NCBI RefSeq assembly: GCF_905372115.1
Contig: NZ_CAJPNR010000037.1
Location: forward strand, 1 to 20,300
Direction: 5' to 3'
From: an uncultured Streptococcus sp.
GTDB lineage: Bacteria > Bacillota > Bacilli > Lactobacillales > Streptococcaceae
Length of the DNA: 20,300 nucleotides
Made by a program: the position numbers and the translations under genes
The notes under the pieces: generated by a model
Databases searched by the model: none
Seen by the model: the letters and a program-made list of their open reading frames with translations, nothing else
What the model was told of the DNA's origin: nothing
Part shown: one piece after another, positions 7,859 through 15,371 of the stretch
Numbering within the stretch: position 1 is the stretch's first letter
How the letters are laid out: each line of letters starts with the position of its first letter

Positions 7859-8494
7859 ATGCAAAATAGACCTATTATTATTGGTGTAACTGGTGGTTCC
7901 GGAGGCGGAAAGACCAGCGTTTCTCGAGCAATTTTGGCTAATTTTCCAAACGAAAAAATTTCCATGATTGAGCATGACTCCTACTATAAGGATCAGATGC
8001 ATCTGACTTTTGAGGAGCGGGTTAAGACCAACTATGACCATCCTTTTGCCTTTGATACGGACCTGATGATTGAGCAAATCAAGGAGCTCTTGGCTGGTCG
8101 GCCAGTGGATATTCCCACTTATGATTATACGGAGCATACCCGCAGTAAAAAGACCTATCGTCAGGATCCTCAGGATGTGTTTATCGTTGAGGGGATTTTG
8201 GTCTTAGAGGATCAGCGTCTGCGTGATTTGATGGACATTAAGATCTTTGTGGACACAGATGATGATGTTCGGATTATCCGCCGGATTAAGCGGGACATGG
8301 AAGAGCGCGGACGCAGTTTGGATAGTGTTATTGAGCAGTATTTGGGTGTCGTTAAGCCTATGTACCATCAGTTCATTGAGCCAACCAAGCGCTATGCGGA
8401 TGTCATCATTCCAGAGGGAGCTTCTAACAAGGTGGCTATTGACCTGATTACGACCAAGATTGAAAAAATCCTTAAGGAAGCCAGAGAAGGCTAG
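7859..8494 (+). CDS. udk: Uridine kinase
   Basis: 211 aa. ATG 7859 (MQNRPIIIGVTGG) is chosen over in-frame ATG 7847, because GGAG (7849-7852) is correctly spaced for 7859 and the shorter start matches known streptococcal Udk. P-loop GVTGGSGGGKTS is at about 9-20. The nucleoside-binding and lid segments are typical: EHDSYYKDQ, YDHPFAFD, PTYDYTEHTR, FVDTDDDVRIIRRIKRD. It phosphorylates uridine and cytidine to UMP/CMP in pyrimidine salvage, in the cytosol. It is a single gene here, followed by a large hairpin. Confidence 0.96.
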   Translation: MQNRPIIIGVTGGSGGGKTSVSRAILANFPNEKISMIEHDSYYKDQMHLTFEERVKTNYDHPFAFDTDLMIEQIKELLAGRPVDIPTYDYTEHTRSKKTYRQDPQDVFIVEGILVLEDQRLRDLMDIKIFVDTDDDVRIIRRIKRDMEERGRSLDSVIEQYLGVVKPMYHQFIEPTKRYADVIIPEGASNKVAIDLITTKIEKILKEAREG

Positions 8495-8589
8495 GATAAG
8501 CTGCTTTCTAGCTCAGTCGTTTGAGGAAATAAATAGCTGTAAATCTGGTAAAAAGCAGTAGCTGCAAGATTTTCGAAATGTAATCTAGC

Positions 8590-8649
8590 AAGGGGAAGTG
8601 GACGGACTGAAATCAAGGATTTTCGGAGTCCGGTCACTCCCTTATTTTG
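8590..8649 (+). terminator. Long hairpin with T-run between udk and the DUF1275 gene
   Basis: AAGGG (8590-) pairs with CCCTT, AGTG with CACT, CGGACT with AGTCCG and GAAATC with GATTTTC (one extra T), giving a long interrupted stem followed by ATTTTG. It fits a Rho-independent terminator for udk. It ends only about 10 nt before the next start codon, and I see no promoter between, so it could also attenuate read-through into the DUF1275 gene. It resembles GC-rich intergenic hairpins that are common in streptococci. Confidence 0.65.
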
Positions 8650-8659
8650 TAGGTAATTT

Positions 8660-9328
8660 ATGAAACAATTTGTAAAAAGAGAGTTTCACTCTCGTTCAAA
8701 ATTTTTTGCCTGCCTCTTGACCTTTTGTGCAGGATTTATCGACGCCTATACCTTCATTGAGAGGGGTGGAACCTTGGTGGCAGGTCAGACGGGAAACGTC
8801 GTTTTCCTTTCGGTTGAACTCATCAATCAGGAGACAAGAGGAATCGAAGTGAAATTGGCAACTATGTTGGCTTTTATGCTGGGGATTTTTCTGATGACTG
8901 TTTTTCAGCATCATTTTGAGCATTCTTGGCGCAGACTGTCCAGCGTTTTTCCTTTGATATTGACGACAGCTGTCGCTGGATTTTTACCAGCAAATGTGCC
9001 CTATCTCTATATTGTGCCACCACTGGCTTTCTGCATGGGCCTGGTTGCGACGGCTTTTGGCGAGGTGGATGGCATTGTCTATAACAATTCTTTTATGACG
9101 GGGAATATCAAGAAAACCATGGTAGCTTTTGGCAACTATGCTCGAAACAAGAAAGCGAAAGATTTGAAAGAAGGCCTTTTCTTTGTAGCCCTATTGGCAA
9201 GCTTTGTAGTAGGAGCCATCATCTCTACCTATCTGATTCAATTTTACCTCTTGAAGACCATCTGGCTTGTTCCCCTGATTCTAACAGCCTTTCTCCTTTT
9301 CCGAGGTATCCAGTATATGAGGAGATGA
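8660..9328 (+). CDS. DUF1275 (YoaK-type) integral membrane protein
   Basis: 222 aa. ATG 8660 follows a modest RBS (TAGGTAA). Signature residues of DUF1275 are visible near the N-terminus: AGFIDAYTFIERGG then AGQTGNVVFLSVEL. About six hydrophobic segments follow, roughly 14-30, 45-55, 70-90, 98-115, 120-135 and 170-215. A second half-motif, NNSFMTGNIKKTM, echoes the TGN of the first half, consistent with the internal duplication of this family. Proposed as a small-molecule transporter or permease; substrate unknown. No terminator follows it, and the accessory island begins about 80 bp downstream. Confidence 0.88.
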   Translation: MKQFVKREFHSRSKFFACLLTFCAGFIDAYTFIERGGTLVAGQTGNVVFLSVELINQETRGIEVKLATMLAFMLGIFLMTVFQHHFEHSWRRLSSVFPLILTTAVAGFLPANVPYLYIVPPLAFCMGLVATAFGEVDGIVYNNSFMTGNIKKTMVAFGNYARNKKAKDLKEGLFFVALLASFVVGAIISTYLIQFYLLKTIWLVPLILTAFLLFRGIQYMRR

Positions 9329-9407
9329 GGGTGGATATTCTTAGAAACGCAGAGTCTTAAGAAGTGATATTATGAAATACATAGAAAGAAGTAGAATATA
9401 AGTAAGT

Positions 9408-10082
9408 ATGAGAAAAATAATCTTTATAGGACAGAGCGGTGATAGAGCCGTTTACTATAACACGCGGACAAGAGAGGCATTAGCAGCGAACAAAAGTGCC
9501 CTCTTAAATACAGAAGGAGCAAGGAGATCGAATAGAGCGATTATTCCTTTAATTGCTATATTCTCTTTGTTAGGTTTACTCGGAGGCTTTGTTGCAATAC
9601 CAATTTTCTCAGGCTTTCGTTATAATAGTGCGATGGTTCCTATTTTTATTCTTTGTCTTTCCTTTATTCTATTTGGATTTATATGGATGATGGAAGTCGC
9701 CTTATATAAAGGAGTGAAACGAGCCCGAGGAGCAACAAAGCAAGAGTTTAAAGAAGCAGTTTATTCAAATTTATTCTGGGAAAATTTTAGTGAGAAAAAA
9801 GCGACGTTTGCGAAAATGTTGGCTTTTATGATTGTTATGCTACTAATTTTTATGACTACTATAGTAATATTTGCTGCTGCAATACCAGGCACAATTGATT
9901 CATTCAATAAGCAAGAGGCATTTGATATACAAATCTTTTTCTCGCCTTTAGCTGGCCTCTTTCCAGCTGTTTCTTATTTGTTGTTATTCCAAAATAACCC
10001 CATTCGCTGGCTGTTAGCAGTGCGGAAGTATGAGCAGGGGAAAGTAGTATTTGCAGAAGACAAGGAGAAGAAACATGAGTGA
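9408..10082 (+). CDS. Four-TM hypothetical protein, first gene of the accessory island
   Basis: 224 aa, not recognised. A short cytosolic-looking N-terminus (MRKIIFIGQSGDRAVYYNTR...) leads to four hydrophobic segments at about 45-70, 76-97, 138-160 and 176-198, with a charged loop between the second and third and a charged tail (KEKKHE). The RBS is weak (AAGTAAGT). It overlaps the DUF4176 gene by 8 bp and so is likely translationally coupled to it. Proteins of this size and topology sit next to DUF4176 genes in streptococcal T7SS effector loci, so an immunity or accessory membrane role is possible but is inference. It is AT-richer than the genes to its left. Confidence 0.7.
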   Translation: MRKIIFIGQSGDRAVYYNTRTREALAANKSALLNTEGARRSNRAIIPLIAIFSLLGLLGGFVAIPIFSGFRYNSAMVPIFILCLSFILFGFIWMMEVALYKGVKRARGATKQEFKEAVYSNLFWENFSEKKATFAKMLAFMIVMLLIFMTTIVIFAAAIPGTIDSFNKQEAFDIQIFFSPLAGLFPAVSYLLLFQNNPIRWLLAVRKYEQGKVVFAEDKEKKHE

Positions 10083-10374
10083 AACACTATTGCCATTGGG
10101 ATCAGTGGTCAAACTAAAAGATCAAACAGAATTAATTATTATCGGCAGGGGTTCGCTAGTAGAGCAAAATCAAGAACCTGTATATTTTGAGTATACAAGT
10201 GTTCTTGTACCAACTGGTTATCAGTAAGCCGATCAGCTTTATTTCTTTAATCACAGTGATATTCGTGAGGTTGTATTTATGGGATATAAGAATGATGCTG
10301 AAATAGAATTTGAATCTAATTTTTATCAGCTAGTTAAAAAGGCTGGTTTTAAAAAAGGAGTTACAGAGCTATAA
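10075..10374 (+). pseudogene. DUF4176-like gene interrupted by an in-frame TAA
   Basis: ATG 10075, preceded by AAGGAGA, gives MSETLLPLGSVVKLKDQTE, then LIIIGRGSL, as in DUF4176 proteins, small proteins typical of T7SS effector loci. Codon 51 is TAA (10225-10227). The same frame then continues without another stop as ADQLYFFNHSDIREVVFMGY and onwards to TAA at 10372-10374. Total length would be 99 codons, normal for the family, so a single nonsense substitution (for example from CAA, GAA or AAA) explains it. It overlaps the preceding gene by 8 bp. A hairpin terminator follows. The 50-aa N-terminal product may still be made, but the central conserved part is lost. Confidence 0.65.
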
Positions 10375-10403
10375 GTTCGGTTAGATGATTTAATGATTAT
10401 TTT

Positions 10404-10440
10404 AAAAACTATACTTCTGTTTATACAAAGTATAGTTTTT
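10404..10440 (+). terminator. Terminator after the DUF4176 pseudogene
   Basis: AAAAACTATACTT (10404-10416) and AAGTATAGTTTTT (10428-10440) form a perfect 13-bp stem with an 11-nt loop, ending in T5. The A/T composition would let it act on both strands. Confidence 0.75.
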
Positions 10441-10465
10441 GATTATTTAATTTTAAGAGGTTATA

Positions 10466-10675
10466 ATGAAAAAAGAAAAATCGAAACAAGATCAGCTGTA
10501 TGAGTTACATCGTCGCCAGTATGAACTAGAACATAAAATCTCGGACAATGTGAAGAATATGAATGAATTGAGCGCCAAAAATCCCACGGATTATAATTTT
10601 TTAAAAAGCCTGAATGGTGATATTGAGAATGATAAGGGAGGCAATTACAATGAATATACAGATTTTAAAGAGTAG
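10466..10675 (+). CDS. Small helical hypothetical protein preceding the first TipC-like gene
   Basis: 69 aa, not recognised. The RBS AGAGG lies 5 nt before ATG. Residues 1-50 are highly charged and predicted helical or coiled coil (DQLYELHRRQYELEHKI), which recalls the small helical partners (Lap2/DUF3958-type) of LXG effectors. The last 14 residues are encoded by the RBS and start region of the next gene, and it overlaps that gene by 26 bp, so the natural C-terminus may be lost. It may be a truncated adaptor left when its effector was deleted; this is inference. Confidence 0.5.
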   Translation: MKKEKSKQDQLYELHRRQYELEHKISDNVKNMNELSAKNPTDYNFLKSLNGDIENDKGGNYNEYTDFKE

Positions 10676-11345
10676 GAAATTATTCCTATTCCTAAGTATA
10701 GTAGCCACCTTATTTTTAGGGTACCAAGGCGTTAAAATCTATAGCTATTTCTCTCTAAAAAATCCACTAGATGAGATTTACTACTCAGAGACGAGTGCTT
10801 TTAACCTCCTGCATTTGCCAGATTTTAGCGAGATAATCCGAAGCGGTACATCATATCGAAGTGAAAATGAAATAACTTCTTTAAATCTAAAGAACAATGA
10901 AAGCCAAAAACTCGAAATTTCAAATAAGGGAAGTATGTTTCTTGAATATAGAAAACAATTATCTGATAATAGTTTTTTATTCATAGATTATGAATATGAA
11001 GAAGGTGTTTTAACTGAATATATTAGTATCGCTTATTCTGATATTTCTGATGAATACGTAAATTACAGGAAAAATGTTTCAAAACACAATGGTCGAAATA
11101 CTGATATAGCCACAATATATCAATTTAATTCTAACGTTCATAATAACCAACCAAGTCTTACAAATCCTACCGAAGTATTGGAATATCTCAAACCCTACAA
11201 CATTGACAAAGCTTGGCTGGAACAGAAATCTCATAAGATTTTATATGATGATTTCCTCAACATCTGGTTTAAAAAAGGAAGCCAGCGGTACTCAAAAAGC
11301 AATTTGGGTAATTTGAAAATAGAAAAAGCTGAGATCTTCCGGTAA
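10650..11345 (+). CDS. TipC-family T7SS immunity protein (copy 1, intact)
   Basis: 231 aa. ATG 10650 follows AAGGGAGG with 8-nt spacing; an earlier in-frame ATG (10614) precedes the RBS and is rejected. One N-terminal TM (about 9-27) anchors an extracytoplasmic domain. Features shared with copy 2: NPLDEIYYSE after the TM, a LPDFSEIIRSGTSY segment, and a C-terminal block around YNIDKAWLEQKS, FLNIWFKKGSQRYSKSN and GNL. This pattern matches what I recall of the TipC family, whose founder protects S. intermedius from the LXG effector TelC, a lipid II phosphatase acting outside the membrane. No effector stands beside it, so it looks like an orphan immunity gene. Confidence 0.7.
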   Translation: MNIQILKSRKLFLFLSIVATLFLGYQGVKIYSYFSLKNPLDEIYYSETSAFNLLHLPDFSEIIRSGTSYRSENEITSLNLKNNESQKLEISNKGSMFLEYRKQLSDNSFLFIDYEYEEGVLTEYISIAYSDISDEYVNYRKNVSKHNGRNTDIATIYQFNSNVHNNQPSLTNPTEVLEYLKPYNIDKAWLEQKSHKILYDDFLNIWFKKGSQRYSKSNLGNLKIEKAEIFR

Positions 11346-11467
11346 TTATTTCCTTAATGGCAAGGGAGCGTCATGTAAGGATTATATCAAACAAGAGTTA
11401 TTGGTGCTACGATGCAAAGATATAGATTCCCTCTTCTTTAGCCAATAGCAAGCCAAGGAGGTTCGTC

Positions 11468-11714
11468 ATGAAGATTAATAAACAAGAGTTGGTTATGGCT
11501 CGTGAGGAACTATATACCAATAAACACCCTAGAAGCCCAATTAAACATGGCACAGGCTAAAGCGCAAGGGATTATCGCCAGTCCGCACTTTAAGTCTGGT
11601 GCGAAAGATTCCTTAAACAGCGAGTTGACGAATGACACTATTCCGCTTTTGCTCAGCTATGTTGACAATATCAATGCCATTTACAATGATTTGATCACAG
11701 AAGGAGTAAACTAA
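11468..11714 (+). pseudogene. Frameshifted N-terminal remnant of an LXG-type T7SS effector
   Basis: ATG 11468 after a perfect AAGGAGG opens MKINKQELVMAREELYTN and then runs out of frame to TAG-less read-through ending in TAA at 11558-11560. A second frame continues from about 11520 as NTLEAQLNMAQAKAQG, then FKSGAKDSLNSELTNDTIPL, to TAA 11712-11714. Joined by a one-base shift near 11515-11530, they give about 80 residues resembling the first part of an LXG domain (helical, with a SGAKDSL...IPLL signature like LxGkAydS...IPLL). The rest of the effector is missing, and the frame ends 2 bp before a TipC-like gene, in the effector-then-immunity order of telC-tipC loci. No complete toxin domain remains. 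Confidence 0.55.
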
Positions 11715-11715
11715 T

Positions 11716-12413
11716 ATGAAAAAATTATCCTAAGTCTCTTCGCCTTCCTTGTAGCAGGTCTCAGTGTCTTTGGTTTTCTGAGATATCGAGACTATGATTC
11801 ACTAAAAACCCCAATTGATGAAATCTATTATGCGAGTGTTCATTATAAAAATATTCTGGGCTTGCCAGATATGAGTAGGGTTATAAGAAGTAATACGGCA
11901 TATGTAAGTGAGCCGGCCTGGATAAACTATCGTCGTGCCAGACCTAGGTTGGCAGATGATGAAGATTTGCAGCTATATATCAATTCCGATGGCCTGCTTG
12001 CTGTTCTGTATAGTAAAAAGTTATCAGGAGATACTTATCTCAATATTGACTATGTATATGAGGACAGTTTAGTTAAACAAAATGTTTCCATTGCTTTCTC
12101 CAAAGTTTCGGATTTTACTGTTCAAGCTTTTATTAATCAGTCTAAAAAAAGGGGATATGTCCGGACAGCAGATGAAATTTATCGCTCTATTGGAGGGGAG
12201 GAGCTTCCACGTAAGAGTCTAGTGTCAAAAGATGAGATTTTGGACTATCTGAAGGATTATAATATTGATCAGGCTTGGTTGGCAGAAAAATCTGATCAAA
12301 TTCTCTACACTTATTTTCTGGATATTTGGTTTAAGGAGGGAAGTCAGCGATATTCCAAAGAAAATATGGGGAATTTGAAAGTGAAATACTCGGATACCAT
12401 AGTAAAAGAGTGA
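11716..12413 (+). pseudogene. TipC-family immunity gene (copy 2), frameshifted in an A-tract
   Basis: AGAAGGAG precedes ATG 11716, but the frame stops after five codons (ATG AAA AAA TTA TCC TAA). Adding one A to the A6 tract (11719-11724) restores MKKIILSLFAFLVAGLSVFG, an N-terminal TM like that of copy 1, and then an unbroken frame to TGA at 12411-12413 (about 232 aa). The body matches copy 1 throughout: TPIDEIYYASVHY, LPDMSRVIRSNTAYVSE, YNIDQAWLAEKSDQILY, FLDIWFKEGSQRYSKENMGN. The body is well preserved, so the lesion is recent, phase-variable, or a sequencing error. It directly follows the LXG remnant, as immunity genes of TelC-type effectors do. Confidence 0.7.
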
Positions 12414-12531
12414 ATATACTATTCTAAACCAGACAGAATTTAATAAGTTTTTTCACTTTTAAAAAAATTATATATTTTTTCGATTCAAAGTTGAATTATC
12501 AGATGCGATGTAACTCTTGGAGGATTTTAAT

Positions 12532-12582
12532 ATGAAATTAAAACAGCTTAATTATCGCTTTATTATACGTCACGAAAGGTAG
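12532..12582 (+). CDS. Possible 16-codon leader ORF before the DUF443-like gene
   Basis: ATG 12532 lies 7 nt after TTGGAGGA and encodes a basic 16-residue peptide (MKLKQLNYRFIIRHER) ending 7 nt before the next start. The RBS is better than that of the following gene. It may be a translational leader or the last trace of a gene; there is no other support. Confidence 0.25.
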   Translation: MKLKQLNYRFIIRHER

Positions 12583-12589
12583 GATATAA

Positions 12590-13579
12590 ATGTTTAAAAA
12601 GGCTGAAATGGAACCCTTGGCTAAAAGAAATCTTCGATATCGCATATTAAAAACAGAGGATAACTACTATCTTCTGGATGTAGAACGCCCTTTTTTGATT
12701 GTCTACTTCTTGCCCTTGTTGATTTACTTTGTGCCACACAGATGTTACGAGATGAGTAAGGAAGAATATGAGCAATTGTCCCAATCAGAGGAGCAGAATG
12801 CTCGGTTAAAAGAGGCCTTTGAAAAACATGGTCTTGGCTATGGCTTAGGAACTGGTGTAGGTGCCATGCTTCTATCAAGAGTATTTGATATCAATCAATT
12901 TTTGAAATTTGATTCAAGTAGAATTAGCAATTTTTTGGCTATTCTAATTGTATTATTGGTTTTTGGTTTGCGTTTATGGCTTACACTGGCTTATCAAGTC
13001 CCTAGTGGATTAAAAAATAGGGGCTATCATAAGATATACCTTTATCCTCGTTTTGTTAAAGAATTGATTTTTAGTATTCTTTTATATATCATGTCGGTAT
13101 TATTCACGATAGTACTTATTTCCGGTTTTTTAACTAATCAAGTGGATAATTATATTGTTCATATTGGATTGTTAATATTTTTGACATTTTGGTTACTTAT
13201 AGGGAACATGTTTTTCATGCGTCCGGCAAGTAATTACTGGATAAAAATAAAAGAGAAAAAAAGGAGAAAAAATTTTATGGATATGATTTCACGGGTATCA
13301 ATTGCAAATGCAGATGTGAAAAAAGCAATTAAGGAGAGATCTGAAGCTATATATGATATTGTGATAGCTCATCAGGTCAATGACTATTTTGAACGCATAA
13401 TTGATGAATCAAAATTTTCTCAATTGGAGATTTTGTACTTTAAGGCACTGAATTGCCTATTGAAGGGCAATGACACTAAAGCAAAAGAGCTGTTTAACAC
13501 AATCATAAAAGAAGACAATGAACTTTACATTGTGAGAGAATCAAAGAAATATTTAGGGGATGAAAGATATGTCGATTGA
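12590..13579 (+). CDS. DUF443 (tandem five-TM) protein, TsaI-like putative T7SS immunity
   Basis: 329 aa. ATG 12590 follows AAAGGTAGGA. The N-terminus, NLRYRILKTEDNYYLLDVER followed by FLPLLIYFVPHRCYEM, matches the DUF443/TIGR01218 pattern (YRIIK..yYLiDl..., FP..ny..P.k.Y.i). Five hydrophobic segments are visible at about 36-50, 83-99, 113-136, 158-180 and 187-209, as the family name implies. After them a charged, helical C-terminal region of about 115 residues (KEKKRRKNFMDMISRVSIAN onward) looks cytosolic and resembles a short helical-repeat tail. In S. aureus, DUF443 proteins (TsaI) neutralise the membrane-depolarising T7SS toxin TspA. No TspA-like toxin is present, so it would be an orphan immunity gene. 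Family call from memory of the motif, not from a search. Confidence 0.65.
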   Translation: MFKKAEMEPLAKRNLRYRILKTEDNYYLLDVERPFLIVYFLPLLIYFVPHRCYEMSKEEYEQLSQSEEQNARLKEAFEKHGLGYGLGTGVGAMLLSRVFDINQFLKFDSSRISNFLAILIVLLVFGLRLWLTLAYQVPSGLKNRGYHKIYLYPRFVKELIFSILLYIMSVLFTIVLISGFLTNQVDNYIVHIGLLIFLTFWLLIGNMFFMRPASNYWIKIKEKKRRKNFMDMISRVSIANADVKKAIKERSEAIYDIVIAHQVNDYFERIIDESKFSQLEILYFKALNCLLKGNDTKAKELFNTIIKEDNELYIVRESKKYLGDERYVD

Positions 13580-13732
13580 TAAACGCTAGCAATTTTTCTA
13601 AGATAATATAAAACGGAATAATTGAGCTGTTTTTATGCATTATTTTATTATTTCTATTCGCTAAAAGTGATTTACCAGGAAGTATGGATTGAGCAAAATG
13701 GTATTTGCAGAAATTTTAGAGAGGGAGCAGAA

Positions 13733-14809
13733 TTGACAAAGAAAACATCGATTGCGATATATACACTAAAAGGAATTGGTCTGATTAGTATTTTCAGCTT
13801 AATGATTGTCGTAAGTTTTTTCAACCTCTTTTTAGATGGGAATTTGTTGGCAAATTTTTTATATTTCTTAGGGTCAGTTGTTTTATTAATTACAGTAGGC
13901 TGGGTGGCTTTTGCTTTTATGGGGAGAATAGAGCTTGATGACCAAGACTTGCTTGTTTTCCGAAATTTCAAATGCTATCGCTTTCCTATTTCTTCGGTTA
14001 CATTCTACTTCGGCAAAAGTAGATACGCTTATCATGGGACTTATGAATGGCCCTTATTTATTGTAGGAGAAGCATTGACCCCAAATGGCAGCGGCCAAAA
14101 AGTAACACTGAAGTTGATTGGAAGTAAGTGGAAGAACCGTCAATTCCAGCATTTTATTCAAGAACATCTGGAAGGGAAAGTACAGCCTCTGCCTAAGGAA
14201 GATTCGTGGAAACTGAATGCTTTTGGTCAGTTAGAGATCATTGAAGATGAGGTGCATGAAGAACCAAAGTCAGCATTTGCAGTTACTAGGAAACTGTCTG
14301 ATTTTATCGAATTTGGAGCAGATCAAGGAAATGTCAAAAGGACTGTGTTTTATGATATTAAGCGAAATGAGCTTTTTGTAGGGAAGAGCGTGTCTTTTCC
14401 AATGATTTTTCTACCAAGTGCTGGTTTTTCTTATGGCCTGTATGTATTAACGGAGAATCTGACTGTACAAGGTTTGTTCCCTTTACTTTTTTCCTTCATT
14501 TTCATGCTTTTACTGGCTCTTTACCAGTTTAAAAATAGAAGGGAGAAATCAGTAGTTGAAGTAGTACCTTATGAGATGCCCAGAGACTATTTTGTCACCC
14601 AAAAATCCAACGGTCTTAAAACCTATGCTCTCATTTTACTCTTTGCCTTGATTTCAGCTGTTTTTTCCTGGCTATATCTTCTATTTGGCAGTTTCCTACT
14701 TTTATTTTTGACGATTGTGATATGGTATTGTTTCTTGCTCTTGCTCCTGTCTGGGCAATTTAAAAAAACTAAATATTTGAAAGTATTAGAAAAAAGAAAA
14801 ATTACATAG
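13733..14809 (+). CDS. Multi-TM hypothetical protein with possible PH-like segments
   Basis: 358 aa from TTG 13733, which follows GAGGGAG by 5 nt; the frame is open upstream to 13622 but without an RBS and with unconvincing sequence. Two TMs (about 9-30 and 37-60) are followed by a soluble segment, IELDDQDLLVFRNFKCYRFP, with the strand pattern of bacterial PH-like domains, ending near 170. A charged linker (about 178-205) follows, then a second soluble stretch with VKRTVFYDIKRNELFVGKS, two TMs (about 227-265), and two more near 300-345. I do not recognise a family. It sits between a putative immunity gene and the TilA-like array, so membrane immunity is possible but unproven. Confidence 0.65.
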   Translation: MTKKTSIAIYTLKGIGLISIFSLMIVVSFFNLFLDGNLLANFLYFLGSVVLLITVGWVAFAFMGRIELDDQDLLVFRNFKCYRFPISSVTFYFGKSRYAYHGTYEWPLFIVGEALTPNGSGQKVTLKLIGSKWKNRQFQHFIQEHLEGKVQPLPKEDSWKLNAFGQLEIIEDEVHEEPKSAFAVTRKLSDFIEFGADQGNVKRTVFYDIKRNELFVGKSVSFPMIFLPSAGFSYGLYVLTENLTVQGLFPLLFSFIFMLLLALYQFKNRREKSVVEVVPYEMPRDYFVTQKSNGLKTYALILLFALISAVFSWLYLLFGSFLLLFLTIVIWYCFLLLLLSGQFKKTKYLKVLEKRKIT

Positions 14810-14907
14810 AATGCAATGATTAGCATGTTTATAGGCTATATTTTATGATGATTCTTTTACTTTGGAGTTTAATAATAAGTATGAGAATGAGGCTGTCAAC
14901 ACATCCA

Positions 14908-14916
14908 TGCTATAAT
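14908..14916 (+). promoter_or_regulatory. Extended -10 promoter of the first TilA-like gene
   Basis: TGCTATAAT (TG at 14908-14909, TATAAT at 14911-14916), 30 nt before the start codon. No -35 at proper spacing. It shares the core CATGnTATAATAAT with the promoters of the next two copies. Confidence 0.6.
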
Positions 14917-14945
14917 AATGTCAGTAGTTGAAAGGATGATTTGAG

Positions 14946-15371
14946 ATGAAAACTATCAAAAGTACGTTACTTGTAGCATCACTAATACTTATATTTATAG
15001 GTACATTTATAATAGTACAAAATAAAAATTTGTTCACACAAGAAACCAAGCAGGAGAAAAAGAAAGAGCAAGACCCACATGAAAAACAACTGGCTTACCT
15101 TAAGAAACATGAAGAAGAGATTAAGGAGTTTGTAAAATCTCAAAATTCAAAGATAGAAACGGTCCAAATTGATTGGAATGAAACCATGTGGGAAGAAGTT
15201 GGAAATGGAACACCGCAAGGAGGAGGTGAGGTAGTAATAGTTGGAGGAGGATTCAATAACATAGAAGGATCGACATGGCAGGTTATGTTTAGAATTAAAA
15301 ATGAACAAATTGTTTTTGATACTATGATGCAAGGAAGCCCATTGCGAGTAGGAGGTAGAATTTTTGAGTAA
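14946..15371 (+). CDS. DUF1433/TilA-like putative immunity protein, copy 1
   Basis: 141 aa. An AAAGGATGA RBS precedes ATG 14946. One N-terminal hydrophobic segment (about 7-26) is followed by a charged helical stretch shared almost identically by all three copies (KQEKKKEQDPHEKQLAYLKK), then a small beta-rich domain with QIDWNETMWEEVGNGTPQGG, GGGFNNIEGS and the ending GSPLRVGGRIFE. I relate this to DUF1433 proteins, which in S. aureus (TilA) neutralise the reverse-polarity T7SS lipase TslA. Unlike those lipoproteins, it contains no Cys at all, so anchoring would be by an uncleaved TM. Its stop overlaps a tslA-start remnant by 8 bp. Confidence 0.68.
   Translation: MKTIKSTLLVASLILIFIGTFIIVQNKNLFTQETKQEKKKEQDPHEKQLAYLKKHEEEIKEFVKSQNSKIETVQIDWNETMWEEVGNGTPQGGGEVVIVGGGFNNIEGSTWQVMFRIKNEQIVFDTMMQGSPLRVGGRIFE

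Noticed and set aside
11346..11467. Possible gene between the first TipC-like gene and the LXG remnant
   Set aside because: All frames are interrupted within short distances; only the RBS at its end is convincing.
12418..12531. AT-rich stretch with A-run and T-run near 12460-12482
   Set aside because: No stable hairpin with a U-tract and no -10 with proper context; cannot be called a terminator or promoter.
13622..13732. Longer start (TTG 13622) for the 358-aa membrane protein
   Set aside because: No RBS before it and no convincing protein sequence; GAGGGAG is correctly placed for TTG 13733.
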